A stretch of DNA of 64,000 nucleotides from Fluviicoccus keumensis (GTDB taxonomy: Bacteria; Pseudomonadota; Gammaproteobacteria; Pseudomonadales; Moraxellaceae): contig NZ_SHKX01000015.1 of assembly GCF_004217445.1 (NCBI RefSeq), positions 62,001-126,000 of the forward strand. Reading direction: 5' to 3'. The position numbers were made by a program, and so were the translations under genes. Below, piece by piece: positions 26,735 to 35,210 of this stretch. Under the pieces are notes generated by a model. That model made no database searches and was not told where the DNA came from. It worked only from the letters and a program-made list of their open reading frames with translations. Position 1 is the first letter of the stretch. Each line of letters opens with the position of its first letter.

Positions 26735-27566
26735 GCAGGCGGCTGGGCAGCACCCGCTGGCCGCCCAGCATCAGCACTGACATTTCCCCCATCAGCATGC
26801 GCAGCACGGATCCCGGCACATGCAGGAAAGCCTTGCGGCCCAGCGCCTCGGCCAGTTGCTCGGTAAAGTCGGTGTTGGTGACCGGCTGCGGTGAAGTCAG
26901 GTTGAACACGCCGTCGTGACGATCATCGGCCAGCAGGAACAGCACCGCCGCCAGCCAGTCCTGCAGGCTGATCCACGACATCCACTGCCGTCCGTCGCCC
27001 ATGCGGCCGCCCAGGCTAAGGCCGAACACGGGCAGCAGGCGACGGAGCATGCCACCGGCCCGGCCCAGGACAACGCCGGTACGCAGCAGGCAGACGCGGA
27101 CGCCGATCTTGCGGGCCTCCATCGCCGCCTTTTCCCAGTCGCGGGTCAGGTGGTGGGTGAACTCGTCATGGAACGCCGAGTCCTCATCCAGCAGCGCATC
27201 CCCCTGATCGCCGTACCAGCCGATGGCGGAGCCGGACAGCAATACCTTCGGCGGCCTGACGGCGCGGCGCATCCAGTCGACCAGTTCCTCGGTGAAATTG
27301 ACGCGGCTGGTGTACAGCGCCAGCTTGCGTGGATGCGTCCACGGCTTGTCGGCGATACCTTCACCGGACAGGTTGATCACCGCGTCGAAGTGGTCGTTGA
27401 CAGTGAGGTCGGCCAGACGGCGCAGCGCGCGCACCATGCCGTCGTAACGGGTGAAGACCTTCATGGGCTGGCGGGTCACGATGGTCACGTGATGGCCTTC
27501 CTTGAGCAGCAATGGGGTCAGGTGGCTGCCCAGGAAGCCGGTGCCGCCGGTGAGGAGGATGCGCAT
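26658..27566 (-). CDS. TIGR01777-family NAD-dependent epimerase/dehydratase
   Basis: 302 residues. An extended short-chain dehydrogenase fold starts with the nucleotide motif TGGTGFLGSHLTPLL. Family features include INLSGEGIADKPW, LLSGSAIGWYG and the C-terminal DUF1731-like segment (AFLHVPGSVLRMLMGEM, QRVLPSRLLNAGF). Related E. coli YfcH has no established reaction. It overlaps the 3' end of the convergent ydcF-like gene by 77 bases. Confidence 0.9.
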   Translation of the reverse strand: MRILLTGGTGFLGSHLTPLLLKEGHHVTIVTRQPMKVFTRYDGMVRALRRLADLTVNDHFDAVINLSGEGIADKPWTHPRKLALYTSRVNFTEELVDWMRRAVRPPKVLLSGSAIGWYGDQGDALLDEDSAFHDEFTHHLTRDWEKAAMEARKIGVRVCLLRTGVVLGRAGGMLRRLLPVFGLSLGGRMGDGRQWMSWISLQDWLAAVLFLLADDRHDGVFNLTSPQPVTNTDFTEQLAEALGRKAFLHVPGSVLRMLMGEMSVLMLGGQRVLPSRLLNAGFRFRAPALRKSLELELGMSGN

Positions 27567-27719
27567 GGTTCATGCCCGGAGTGTGCGAATGGGGCGGAGT
27601 GTAGCGGGTGAGGGCGGGGGATGGCTATTGGACGCATTATTCTGTTGTCATAGCGGTTTACCCCGATCCGGCATCCGTGGAACAATCCCGATCCATCATT
27701 CCCTTATCCGGCCCTGGAC

Positions 27720-28727
27720 ATGCAACCCATCCTGCAAGCCATTCCCGCCAACATCATCACCGGCTTCCTCGGCGCAGGTAAAACCACCCTGGTCCGCAGC
27801 CTGCTGCAGCGTCGCCCCGCCGGCGAGCGCTGGGCGGTGCTGGTCAACGAGTTCGGCCAGATCGGCATTGATGGCAGCCTGATCGAAAACAACGCTGACG
27901 GCATTCATATCAAGGAGGTGGCGGGCGGCTGCATCTGCTGCGCCAACTTTTTGCCGATGCAGGTGGCGCTGTCGCAACTGCTGGCCAAGGCGCGTCCGCA
28001 CCGGCTGTTGGTCGAGCCGACCGGTTTGGGTCATCCGCGGCAGATTGTGGAGAACCTGACCGAGGATCACTGGCGGTCGACGCTGGACCTGCGCGCCACC
28101 CTGTGCGTGGTCGATGCCCGCCAGTTGGATGACCCGCGCGTCACGACCCACGAAACCTTTCTGGCGCAAGCGGACATTGCCGATGTCCTTGTTTTCAGCA
28201 AGGACGACCTGCTGGATGATGCCCGGCGGCAACAGGCCCGGGATTTTGCCGCGCAGCTGCCGCCCCCGGTACGGGAAGCGGCCTTCAGCGCCCGAGGCGA
28301 CCTGCCGGCGGCGTTGCTGGATATACCCCGTCGTCATACCCGGCTGGTGAAACGGTCGCTGTTGCATGTCCGGCAGGCCACGGAGTCCCCGGCTTCCCCG
28401 CAAATCCCGCCCTACCATTATCACCAACTGGTGCTGGACCTCGAGGTTGGCGGCTGGGTCTTTCCGGCAGACTGGCGCTTCCGCCATAATGACCTGTTGA
28501 ACCTGCTGTTTGCCTGTCGCGCCGACCGGATCAAAGGGGTCATTCATACCGACCAGGGCTGGCTGGAAGTGAACCTGACCGGGCTGGATGCAGGGCTGCA
28601 CTCGCGGAGTCCCTCCGCTGACAGCCGCCTCGAGCTGATCGTGTCCGGCGGAGCGGACTGGGAGGCGTTGGAAAAGCAGCTACTGGCGACACAGCTGCCA
28701 GAGCATGGTCATTTAAATGTGAGATGA
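27720..28727 (+). CDS. CobW/P47K-family metal-chaperone GTPase
   Basis: 335 residues. COG0523 G3E GTPase with Walker A GFLGAGKTT (15-23), the zinc-binding GGCICC motif (about 70-75) and the guanine-specificity segment FSKDDL (an SKxD box). The C-terminal CobW_C-like domain lies at about 225-325. Members deliver zinc or other metals to client enzymes; YjiA is the closest remembered type. I see no clear Zur operator upstream, so zinc control is unproven. Confidence 0.9.
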   Translation: MQPILQAIPANIITGFLGAGKTTLVRSLLQRRPAGERWAVLVNEFGQIGIDGSLIENNADGIHIKEVAGGCICCANFLPMQVALSQLLAKARPHRLLVEPTGLGHPRQIVENLTEDHWRSTLDLRATLCVVDARQLDDPRVTTHETFLAQADIADVLVFSKDDLLDDARRQQARDFAAQLPPPVREAAFSARGDLPAALLDIPRRHTRLVKRSLLHVRQATESPASPQIPPYHYHQLVLDLEVGGWVFPADWRFRHNDLLNLLFACRADRIKGVIHTDQGWLEVNLTGLDAGLHSRSPSADSRLELIVSGGADWEALEKQLLATQLPEHGHLNVR

Positions 28728-28760
28728 TGTACAAACGGTTTAACAGCAAAGGACAGAGCA

Positions 28761-29774
28761 ATGATCTTGTTGACAGGCGGAGCCGGATATATTGGCTCAC
28801 ATGCGGCCATTGAGTTCGTGAAGGCGGGGTATGAGGTGCTGGCGCTGGATAATTTCAGCAACAGCAAGCCGGAGGCGGTGCGCCGGACCCGGGAGCTGGC
28901 CGGCAAGGATTTTCCCCTGATTGAAGGCGATATCCGCGATCGGGCGTTGCTGGATCGTGTTTTCGCGCAATATCCGATTTCCGCCGTGGTCCATTTCGCC
29001 GGTTTGAAGGCGGTTGGTGAATCGGTGAGGGAGCCCCTTCATTACTTTGACAATAATGTTTGCGGCTCGGTGACCCTGCTGCAGGCGATGGCCGCCGCCA
29101 ATGTCCGTTGCCTCGTCTTCAGCTCTTCGGCGACGGTTTACGGTGATCCGCATACGGTTCCCATCCGTGAAGATTTTCCGCTTTCCGCCACCAATCCCTA
29201 CGGTGGCAGCAAGTTGATGATCGAGAATATCCTGCGTGACCTGATCCATGCCCAACCGGAATGGCGTATTGCTCTACTGCGTTATTTCAATCCGGCCGGG
29301 GCGCACCCTAGCGGTCGCATCGGGGAGGACCCCAACGGTATTCCCAACAACCTGATGCCTTATGTTGCACAGGTGGCGACTGGTAAGTTGTCCCGTCTGA
29401 GCGTGTTTGGCAGCGATTACCCCACCCATGACGGTACCGGCGTACGAGACTACATCCATGTGGTGGATCTGGTGCGCGGCCACGTCAAGGCCTTGCAATA
29501 TCTGGAATCGCATCCGGGGCTGGTCACCGTCAACCTGGGAACCGGGCGAGGCTACTCCGTACTGGACATGGTCAAGGCCTTCGAAAGGGCCTCGGGTAAG
29601 CCCGTGGCTTACGAACTAGTGGGTCGCCGCCCCGGTGATGTGGCGGCATGTTATGCCGATCCTGCTCTGGCGCAACAATTGTTCGGCTGGGCGGCGGAAT
29701 TTGATCAGGAAGCCATGTGTCGGGACGCCTGGAACTGGCAGCGGCAAAATCCGGCCGGGTATGCCTCCGCCTGA
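28761..29774 (+). CDS. galE: UDP-glucose 4-epimerase
   Basis: 337 residues. GalE interconverts UDP-glucose and UDP-galactose using bound NAD, feeding LPS and exopolysaccharide sugars. NAD motif TGGAGYIGSHAAIEF, catalytic Ser region VFSSSATVYGDP and Tyr-x-x-x-Lys in NPYGGSK, plus RYFNPAGAHPSG and GTGVRDYIHVVDL. An AAGGA Shine-Dalgarno is visible. It stands alone rather than in a gal operon. Confidence 0.96.
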   Translation: MILLTGGAGYIGSHAAIEFVKAGYEVLALDNFSNSKPEAVRRTRELAGKDFPLIEGDIRDRALLDRVFAQYPISAVVHFAGLKAVGESVREPLHYFDNNVCGSVTLLQAMAAANVRCLVFSSSATVYGDPHTVPIREDFPLSATNPYGGSKLMIENILRDLIHAQPEWRIALLRYFNPAGAHPSGRIGEDPNGIPNNLMPYVAQVATGKLSRLSVFGSDYPTHDGTGVRDYIHVVDLVRGHVKALQYLESHPGLVTVNLGTGRGYSVLDMVKAFERASGKPVAYELVGRRPGDVAACYADPALAQQLFGWAAEFDQEAMCRDAWNWQRQNPAGYASA

Positions 29775-29993
29775 AGGGTGAGGGGCTTCAAAAACGGGTG
29801 GCCACGCTCCGGGGATGCCGCTATTCTCAGGGCTGGCCGCGAAGGCGGCTCCAGGCTCCCGCTTTTAGAGTAAAGACTCTGGAAATTGGCAAATAACTCT
29901 TTGAAATACAACAAAAATTAGAGCAGTTGCACCAGTTGTGAATGCTAAACATTCTGATTACACTTGCACAACAATTGCTCACGGGGGGATGTC

Positions 29994-32447
29994 ATGAAGA
30001 AAAAAACATGGGGAATCGCCGCACTCGCGGTGGTCGGTGTGACAGCAGGCGTGCACTTCCTGACCTTGCCGCCCCCGCCGCCGGAAGTTCCGCCGGTTCC
30101 CGCGAATATCCCGGTTCCCAAGGTTCCCGCCCTGACGCCGTATGATCTGCCCGCAGGGCATGTGCCGGTGTCGGCAGAACCTTATCGCTCCACCAACCGC
30201 AGCGTATCCATCGAGGATCTGGTCACCCGTGACCTGACTACCGGTGTTTATACCGGTACGCCGTACTGGAAGCAGCGCGAGCAATGGTTCAAGGATCACT
30301 TCTACGACACCCTGGCCGCCCGCAAGGTCTGGCCGGAAGGCAAGTCGCCCGACACCCACAAGCGCGGCGATCCCGTGACCTGGGGTTTCGAGGCCATTCC
30401 CCAGTACACGCCGCCGCCGTGCAATCAGCCTCAGCCCACCGGCTATGATGCGGAAGGCTGCCGTTATGTCTCCGGCCTGTTCAAGGATGTCGAGGCGAAA
30501 GACCCGGCCAAGGCCGAAGCCATGCGCGAGCAGGCCCGTCGCGGCCGCGATGTCTGGTTCAAGGGCACGTTCGGCAACCAGGATGAAAACTACCTGCACC
30601 AGACCCGCGTCGTCGGCAAGGAGCACATGTATTACCCGTGGCTGGACACCCGCACCCGTAACGAGCGCTTTACCAAGTGGGGCCTGATCAACGATCCGGA
30701 CTGCGTGCAGGGCGATGCTTCCACCAACTGGTATGACAAGTGCCAGGACCCGCATTCCTCCGGCGTGCTCGGCTATCGCAAGTATTACGCCGACCCGGTC
30801 AAGGACAGTAGCGGCAAGGTGGTCTACGACCCGCGCACCGCCGCCTACGACGTCAATGAAATCAAGCAGAACAAGCGTTATGTGATCGGTCACCCCTGCG
30901 TGCAGTGCCACGTCGGTTTCGATCCGACCAATCCGCCGGTCAACCCGAACCAGCCGAAGTGGGAAAACCTGAGCGCCACCATCGGCAACCAGCATACGCG
31001 CCAGCCGCTGGCCTTCTTCCAGGGCGCGCCGTCGGCGTCGCCGGCCAACCAGATTGTCATGGGCGGCCGTCTCGGCACCATCGATACCTCGCTGGTGGCT
31101 TCCGACTGGATGCACAACCCCGGCACCCAGAACAACATCATGGACTTCTCGAACAAGCGCATGTTCACCGAGGACATGAAGGACCCCGTTACCGGCAAGA
31201 TCAGTTCCGCCCATACCCGCCACGTGCTGAAGGGCGGGGAAGACAGCGTTGGCGAACATCTGGCGCTGATCCGCGTCTATGTGAACATCGGCATGTGCAC
31301 CGAGGAATGCTGGGTACCCAACTTCCCGTTCCCCGGCCAGCTGATCGGTCGCGGCACCAAGCAAAGCCCGATGCGCATCATGCAGTGCGCCGCCAAGTGC
31401 GATCCGTGGAACTATGCCGATGCCAAGATGGATGATCTGGCAGCGTTCCTGATTACCGGCGGTCCCACGTACCTGATGGCCGCCAAGGACAGCAACGGCG
31501 TCGCCGGCCCGCAGTTTGTCGACACCAAGGTGGTGCCGCAGGGTCGCAAGATCTTCGCCGCCGAATGCGCAGGTTGCCATAGTTCCAAGATGGCCCCGGA
31601 GAATATCCGCGCCGACAAGAAAGCGCTGGCCAAGTTCTATGACGGCCATGTCTTCGGCAAGGAAGACTACTGGCAGTACGAGTTCACCGAAGCCGAACGC
31701 AATTCACCGGACTTCATCGCCAAGTACCTGAAAAAGGATGAAAGCGGCAAGTTGCGTCCGGTTCAGTTCGCTGAAAAGGGCATCTTCGGTCAGGACTGGC
31801 TGGGCAATGACGAGCGCACGCCGTACAACATCGTGGGCACCAACAAGTGCCGCGCCTTCCACGACAACCACAGCAAGGGCCACATCTGGGAAGAGTTCTC
31901 GTCCGAAACCTACAAGAACTCCCCGGCTGTACAACCGGACAAGCGTGTCTTCAACCGGCTGATTCCGTGGCTGGGCGGCAAGACCTTCGGCGAGCGCAAA
32001 ATTGACGGCGGCTCCGGCTACCTGCGCAATATCTCGCTGCTGTCGGTCTGGGCCACCGCTCCGTTCCTGCACAACAACGCCGTGGGCGAAGTCACCTTCC
32101 TCAAGGACGGTTCGCCGGATTACACCATTGCCGGACGCATCAAGCAGTTCGAAATGGCCTTCGACGAGCTGATGACTTCCGATGATCCCAAGGCCAAGGT
32201 GCATCGTCCGCAGAAGATCACCACCCTGAACGAGGACATGGTCGTAACCCCGCGTGAGGACATGCAGGGCTGGCCGAAGATCACGATCAAGAAGGGCACC
32301 CCGGTGGCTTACGCCGCCTCGGCCGACCCGCACGACGCCCTGTTCATGAAGTGTGACGATCTGGTCGAAAACAAGGGACACCAGTTCGGTGTCGACCTGA
32401 GCAAGGAAGACAAATACGCCCTGCGGGAGTTCCTGAAACTGATGTAA
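29994..32447 (+). CDS. Large membrane-anchored diheme c-type cytochrome, first gene of cytochrome module
   Basis: 817 residues from the ATG at 29994 (GGGGGGAT precedes it). N-terminal anchor/signal (WGIAALAVVGVTAGVHFL) and a Pro-rich linker. Two CxxCH heme sites: CVQCH (about 302-306) and CAGCH (about 525-529). A third, altered site reads NKCRAFHDNH (C619, H623), lacking the second Cys. Many further paired Cys residues suggest disulfides. The C-terminal SLLSVWATAPFLHNNAV segment resembles the end of RoxA/MauG/CcpA-related diheme oxidases and peroxidases. Substrate unknown. No other respiratory enzyme lies adjacent, and the next three genes look like its electron-transfer partners. Confidence 0.82.
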   Translation: MKKKTWGIAALAVVGVTAGVHFLTLPPPPPEVPPVPANIPVPKVPALTPYDLPAGHVPVSAEPYRSTNRSVSIEDLVTRDLTTGVYTGTPYWKQREQWFKDHFYDTLAARKVWPEGKSPDTHKRGDPVTWGFEAIPQYTPPPCNQPQPTGYDAEGCRYVSGLFKDVEAKDPAKAEAMREQARRGRDVWFKGTFGNQDENYLHQTRVVGKEHMYYPWLDTRTRNERFTKWGLINDPDCVQGDASTNWYDKCQDPHSSGVLGYRKYYADPVKDSSGKVVYDPRTAAYDVNEIKQNKRYVIGHPCVQCHVGFDPTNPPVNPNQPKWENLSATIGNQHTRQPLAFFQGAPSASPANQIVMGGRLGTIDTSLVASDWMHNPGTQNNIMDFSNKRMFTEDMKDPVTGKISSAHTRHVLKGGEDSVGEHLALIRVYVNIGMCTEECWVPNFPFPGQLIGRGTKQSPMRIMQCAAKCDPWNYADAKMDDLAAFLITGGPTYLMAAKDSNGVAGPQFVDTKVVPQGRKIFAAECAGCHSSKMAPENIRADKKALAKFYDGHVFGKEDYWQYEFTEAERNSPDFIAKYLKKDESGKLRPVQFAEKGIFGQDWLGNDERTPYNIVGTNKCRAFHDNHSKGHIWEEFSSETYKNSPAVQPDKRVFNRLIPWLGGKTFGERKIDGGSGYLRNISLLSVWATAPFLHNNAVGEVTFLKDGSPDYTIAGRIKQFEMAFDELMTSDDPKAKVHRPQKITTLNEDMVVTPREDMQGWPKITIKKGTPVAYAASADPHDALFMKCDDLVENKGHQFGVDLSKEDKYALREFLKLM

Positions 32448-32455
32448 ACGGAACA

Positions 32456-32480
32456 GGGAGCGCGGCAACCCCGCGCTCCC
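32456..32480 (+). terminator. Hairpin after first cytochrome gene, no T-run
   Basis: A 10-base GC-rich stem (GGGAGCGCGG and CCGCGCTCCC) with a 5-base loop begins 8 bases after the stop. No run of T follows. It may be a weak or Rho-assisted terminator, or protect the mRNA end while allowing read-through to the next cytochrome gene. Confidence 0.45.
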
Positions 32481-32543
32481 GGATTCCGGAAAAAGCGAAA
32501 TAAATCAGTCAATTAATAAAACATTTAAAAGTAAAAAGTACCC

Positions 32544-32675
32544 GTCCGCCGAAACTGTCCGAGCCACCCGATGGGCAACGAAGCGCCTGAATCGTTGCGG
32601 AACGACAGCGTCCCGGCCTCAGGTGAGTTTTGAGGCGGACACGGTTTTGCTTACTTTTGCCAAGACAAAAGTAAG
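32544..32675. repeat. Structured intergenic element between cytochrome genes
   Basis: Nested inverted repeats are visible: GTCCGCC (32544-32550) with GGCGGAC (32634-32640), CAACGA with TCGTTG (32576-32597), and a perfect 10-base pair CTTACTTTTG/CAAAAGTAAG around CCAAGA (32650-32675). Similar CTTACTTTTG-type hairpins are familiar dispersed sequences in proteobacteria. It does not encode a plausible protein. It may be a REP-like repeat or a structured RNA; copy number elsewhere would decide. Confidence 0.5.
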
Positions 32676-32718
32676 GCCCGCGGCAGGCGGATGCCGAATG
32701 TTCCCGAGAAAAGCCTGA

Positions 32719-34425
32719 ATGCGCATGCCACCCCGCAAGCCCCTGATCATTACCGCAATCGCCGTCCTGGTGGTCATCACGGCCTGGATGCTACTGCGTC
32801 AACCGGCCGCCTCGACCACCTCCATCGCCGAACTGGCCAAAACCCAGCCCGCGCATGCCCCGACCCTCTCGGAAAAACTGATTCTCGAATCGGACCTGCC
32901 GCCCCCCGGCACCCGCTCCGCCTTTGACCACTTCATCGTCCAGAATGACGGCTTGCCGCACCCCTTCAGCAAGCTGGTCGCCCTCCTGCAAAAGCAGCAC
33001 CCCGAGGGCCAACCGCCGGTAGCCTTGCTGATCCCGCACGGACGGTCGCTGCTGAAAGGGCAAGCAGATGACGCCCATCCGCGCATTGTGGTCGCCGCGG
33101 ACTACCAGAAGCCGAATACACCGGCGGCGCTGGGCGTGGCTCCGCAAGGGCAGCTGTTTCTGGGCTTTGTCGAAAATGCCAAGGAAATCGAGGTATTGAG
33201 CTACAACGAAGCCGCCGGCCGTTTTGAATTCCAGCTGGTGCAGAATTATTGCGAGGGTTGTGTGCCGCGTATTGTGTACGCCCGCCGCGCTATCTGCACC
33301 ACCTGTCACCAGGGCGGCACCCCGATCTTCTCTCAGCGCCCGTGGAACGAAACCAACGGACAACAGGCCACTGCCAACGCCATTGCCGCCGCCCGTGGCG
33401 ACAAGCCTTACCACAGTATTCCGGTGCGCCAGCCCCTGTCGATGCCGGAGCGTTTTGACCAGTTGACCGATGTCGGCAACTTCCTGAAAGCCACCCAGAA
33501 GTTGTGGCTGGATGGCTGTGGCGCGGAGGGGAATGAGTGCCGGCGTCAGATGTTGTCGCTGGCCCTGCTGTATGCCGATAATCCCGGCGGCTTCGACAGC
33601 CAGGGTGCGGAGGCCAATAAGTTGCGCCAGTTGCAGGCCGGAACCTTTCCCAAGGAGGGCATCACCGTCCCGGAGTCCGATTTGCATAACCGCGATCCGA
33701 TCGGTGAGAAACAGGGGTTCAAGGGCTGGCTGAAGTCGCTGGTTACCCGCGATATCCATTTCGGTGAAGGCGCGAAGGACAACGAGGACCTCAGCCGTTT
33801 CGACAAGCTGCCGCCGTTGGCCGCCGACGTGGATCCGCTGACCGTGCGGCCACCGAAACAGATACTGAAAGCGTCGGATATCGACGGCGTCTACGGTGTG
33901 GCCTCGTTTTTCACCGATGCCGACATCAAGACCCTGGGCGAGCAGTACGGGTATGACATCCGCAAGCTGCGCAGCCGTGTTGCTTCCCTGTCGCCGGAAA
34001 CCTTTGCCGCCAGGCCGTTTTCACGGGTGGCGATGATGAATGCGCTGCTGGACAAGCCTCGTGACTATTGCTGCCTGAAAACCGACGAAATGTCGCCGCC
34101 GGTCGCCTCCGGCGTGCCGCCGCTGAAGATCGTGCGCCAGTTGCAACTCAAGCCTTTTGAAGAACACTGTTTTGCTTGCCACCGCGGCAATCCCGCCAAG
34201 CGGCTGGACTTCATGAACGGCGCGAACGAAGATGCGGTGCTGGCCAATCTGCAAGCCAAGAAGGAAATCCGGGACGCGCTGGACTGGGAACGCTACGAAG
34301 GCACCGACAAGGCCTCGAAGCTGATGCCGCCGCGCGACTCGGTGCAGTACCAGAAGCTGAAGAAAGCCGGACCGGAATACCGCCAGAAGATGCGGGAGAC
34401 GGTGCCGGGGATGTTTGACTTTTAA
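32719..34425 (+). CDS. Membrane-anchored diheme c-type cytochrome, second gene of module
   Basis: 568 residues; an ATG two codons in is an alternative start. One N-terminal membrane helix (about 9-26) leaves the rest in the periplasm. Heme sites CTTCH (193-197) and CFACH (484-488). A CEGC pair (178-181) and a Cys-Cys at 451-452 add potential disulfides or metal ligands. The middle has no family I recognise. Orientation, spacing (15 bases to the next gene) and shared heme chemistry put it in one unit with its neighbours. It may pass electrons between the large cytochrome and the membrane protein; this is inference. Confidence 0.78.
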   Translation: MRMPPRKPLIITAIAVLVVITAWMLLRQPAASTTSIAELAKTQPAHAPTLSEKLILESDLPPPGTRSAFDHFIVQNDGLPHPFSKLVALLQKQHPEGQPPVALLIPHGRSLLKGQADDAHPRIVVAADYQKPNTPAALGVAPQGQLFLGFVENAKEIEVLSYNEAAGRFEFQLVQNYCEGCVPRIVYARRAICTTCHQGGTPIFSQRPWNETNGQQATANAIAAARGDKPYHSIPVRQPLSMPERFDQLTDVGNFLKATQKLWLDGCGAEGNECRRQMLSLALLYADNPGGFDSQGAEANKLRQLQAGTFPKEGITVPESDLHNRDPIGEKQGFKGWLKSLVTRDIHFGEGAKDNEDLSRFDKLPPLAADVDPLTVRPPKQILKASDIDGVYGVASFFTDADIKTLGEQYGYDIRKLRSRVASLSPETFAARPFSRVAMMNALLDKPRDYCCLKTDEMSPPVASGVPPLKIVRQLQLKPFEEHCFACHRGNPAKRLDFMNGANEDAVLANLQAKKEIRDALDWERYEGTDKASKLMPPRDSVQYQKLKKAGPEYRQKMRETVPGMFDF

Positions 34426-34440
34426 AATCACGAGGACTCT

Positions 34441-35208
34441 ATGCGCCTGCTTCCATTCCTGATGGGGTCGCTGCTCCTGGGGGCGGTACTGCCTGCCCAG
34501 GCCATGCCCGCCTTTGCGCGCGCCTACAAGCAGCAGTACGGTTACATGCCGTCGTGCAATGCCTGCCATACGGAAGGCGGGGGAACAGCGCTGAACGGCT
34601 TCGGCAAGGCCTTCAAGGAAGCGGGCAAGAACGACGCCACCTTCGCCCGGATCGCCGCCGCCGACAGTGACGGTGATGGCGCGGCCAATGCCGCCGAGGC
34701 CCAGGGCAAGGCCAATCCCGGCGACAAGGCATCCACCCTCAAGCAGCCGGGCAACTGGCTGGACATGGCCAGCCTGATTCCCAAGGAAGTCCAGGCGCGT
34801 TTTCCGGGCATCCTGACCTGGATGCCGCGTGACGCCATCCTGACCCCGGCGGATATCGCCACGGCGAAAAGCATGGGCGCGACACTGAGCGCCGCCGATG
34901 AAAACACCATCTATGTGCCGGTGAAGGACCAGCATCCCGCCGGCACCGCGCTGATTTTCCCGGTCACGTTCCAGGGCAAGACCGGTTTCCTGTTGATGAC
35001 CACCGACCGCGCCCTGAAGATTACCGGGGTCTCGGTACTGCATGCCGACAAGCTGCCCGCCGCCAAGAGCAGCAAGGTCTACGCGTCGTTCAACGGTCAG
35101 CAGGCGCAAACCGTTCCCGCCCCCAAGGGCAGCGATCTGGATGCCGCCATCACTACGGCGGTGAAAAATGCGGGGGTGCTGCTGTACGTGCGCCTGAAGG
35201 GAGCCTGA
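34441..35208 (+). CDS. Secreted monoheme protein with EF-hand-like loop
   Basis: 255 residues. Signal peptide (cut after PAQA, about residue 20), heme site CNACH (39-43) in YMPSCNACHTEGGG, then a canonical 12-residue EF-hand loop (D75, D77, D79, G80, E86). The C-terminal half (about 130-250) is alpha/beta with FQGKTGFLLMTTDRALKITG, which loosely recalls FMN-binding domains of NqrC/RnfG type, but the flavin-linkage Thr cannot be assigned. A GAGGACTCT-type ribosome site precedes it. It could be a small soluble electron shuttle. Confidence 0.75.
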   Translation: MRLLPFLMGSLLLGAVLPAQAMPAFARAYKQQYGYMPSCNACHTEGGGTALNGFGKAFKEAGKNDATFARIAAADSDGDGAANAAEAQGKANPGDKASTLKQPGNWLDMASLIPKEVQARFPGILTWMPRDAILTPADIATAKSMGATLSAADENTIYVPVKDQHPAGTALIFPVTFQGKTGFLLMTTDRALKITGVSVLHADKLPAAKSSKVYASFNGQQAQTVPAPKGSDLDAAITTAVKNAGVLLYVRLKGA

Positions 35209-35210
35209 TC

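Noticed and set aside
29964..29979. Sigma-54-like pattern TTGCAC-N5-TTGCT before the large cytochrome gene
   Set aside because: The invariant GG at -24 is TG, and the implied start site would fall inside the ribosome site a few bases before the ATG.
29979..31649. 556-codon antisense frame in the large cytochrome gene
   Set aside because: The sense strand holds CxxCH motifs, a ribosome site and a signal; the antisense frame has none.
29994..32447. Naming the large cytochrome RoxA or RoxB (rubber oxygenase)
   Set aside because: Only general diheme features and a C-terminal TAPFLHN-type segment agree; length, heme spacing and the extra partner genes do not clearly match, so a specific name would be a guess.
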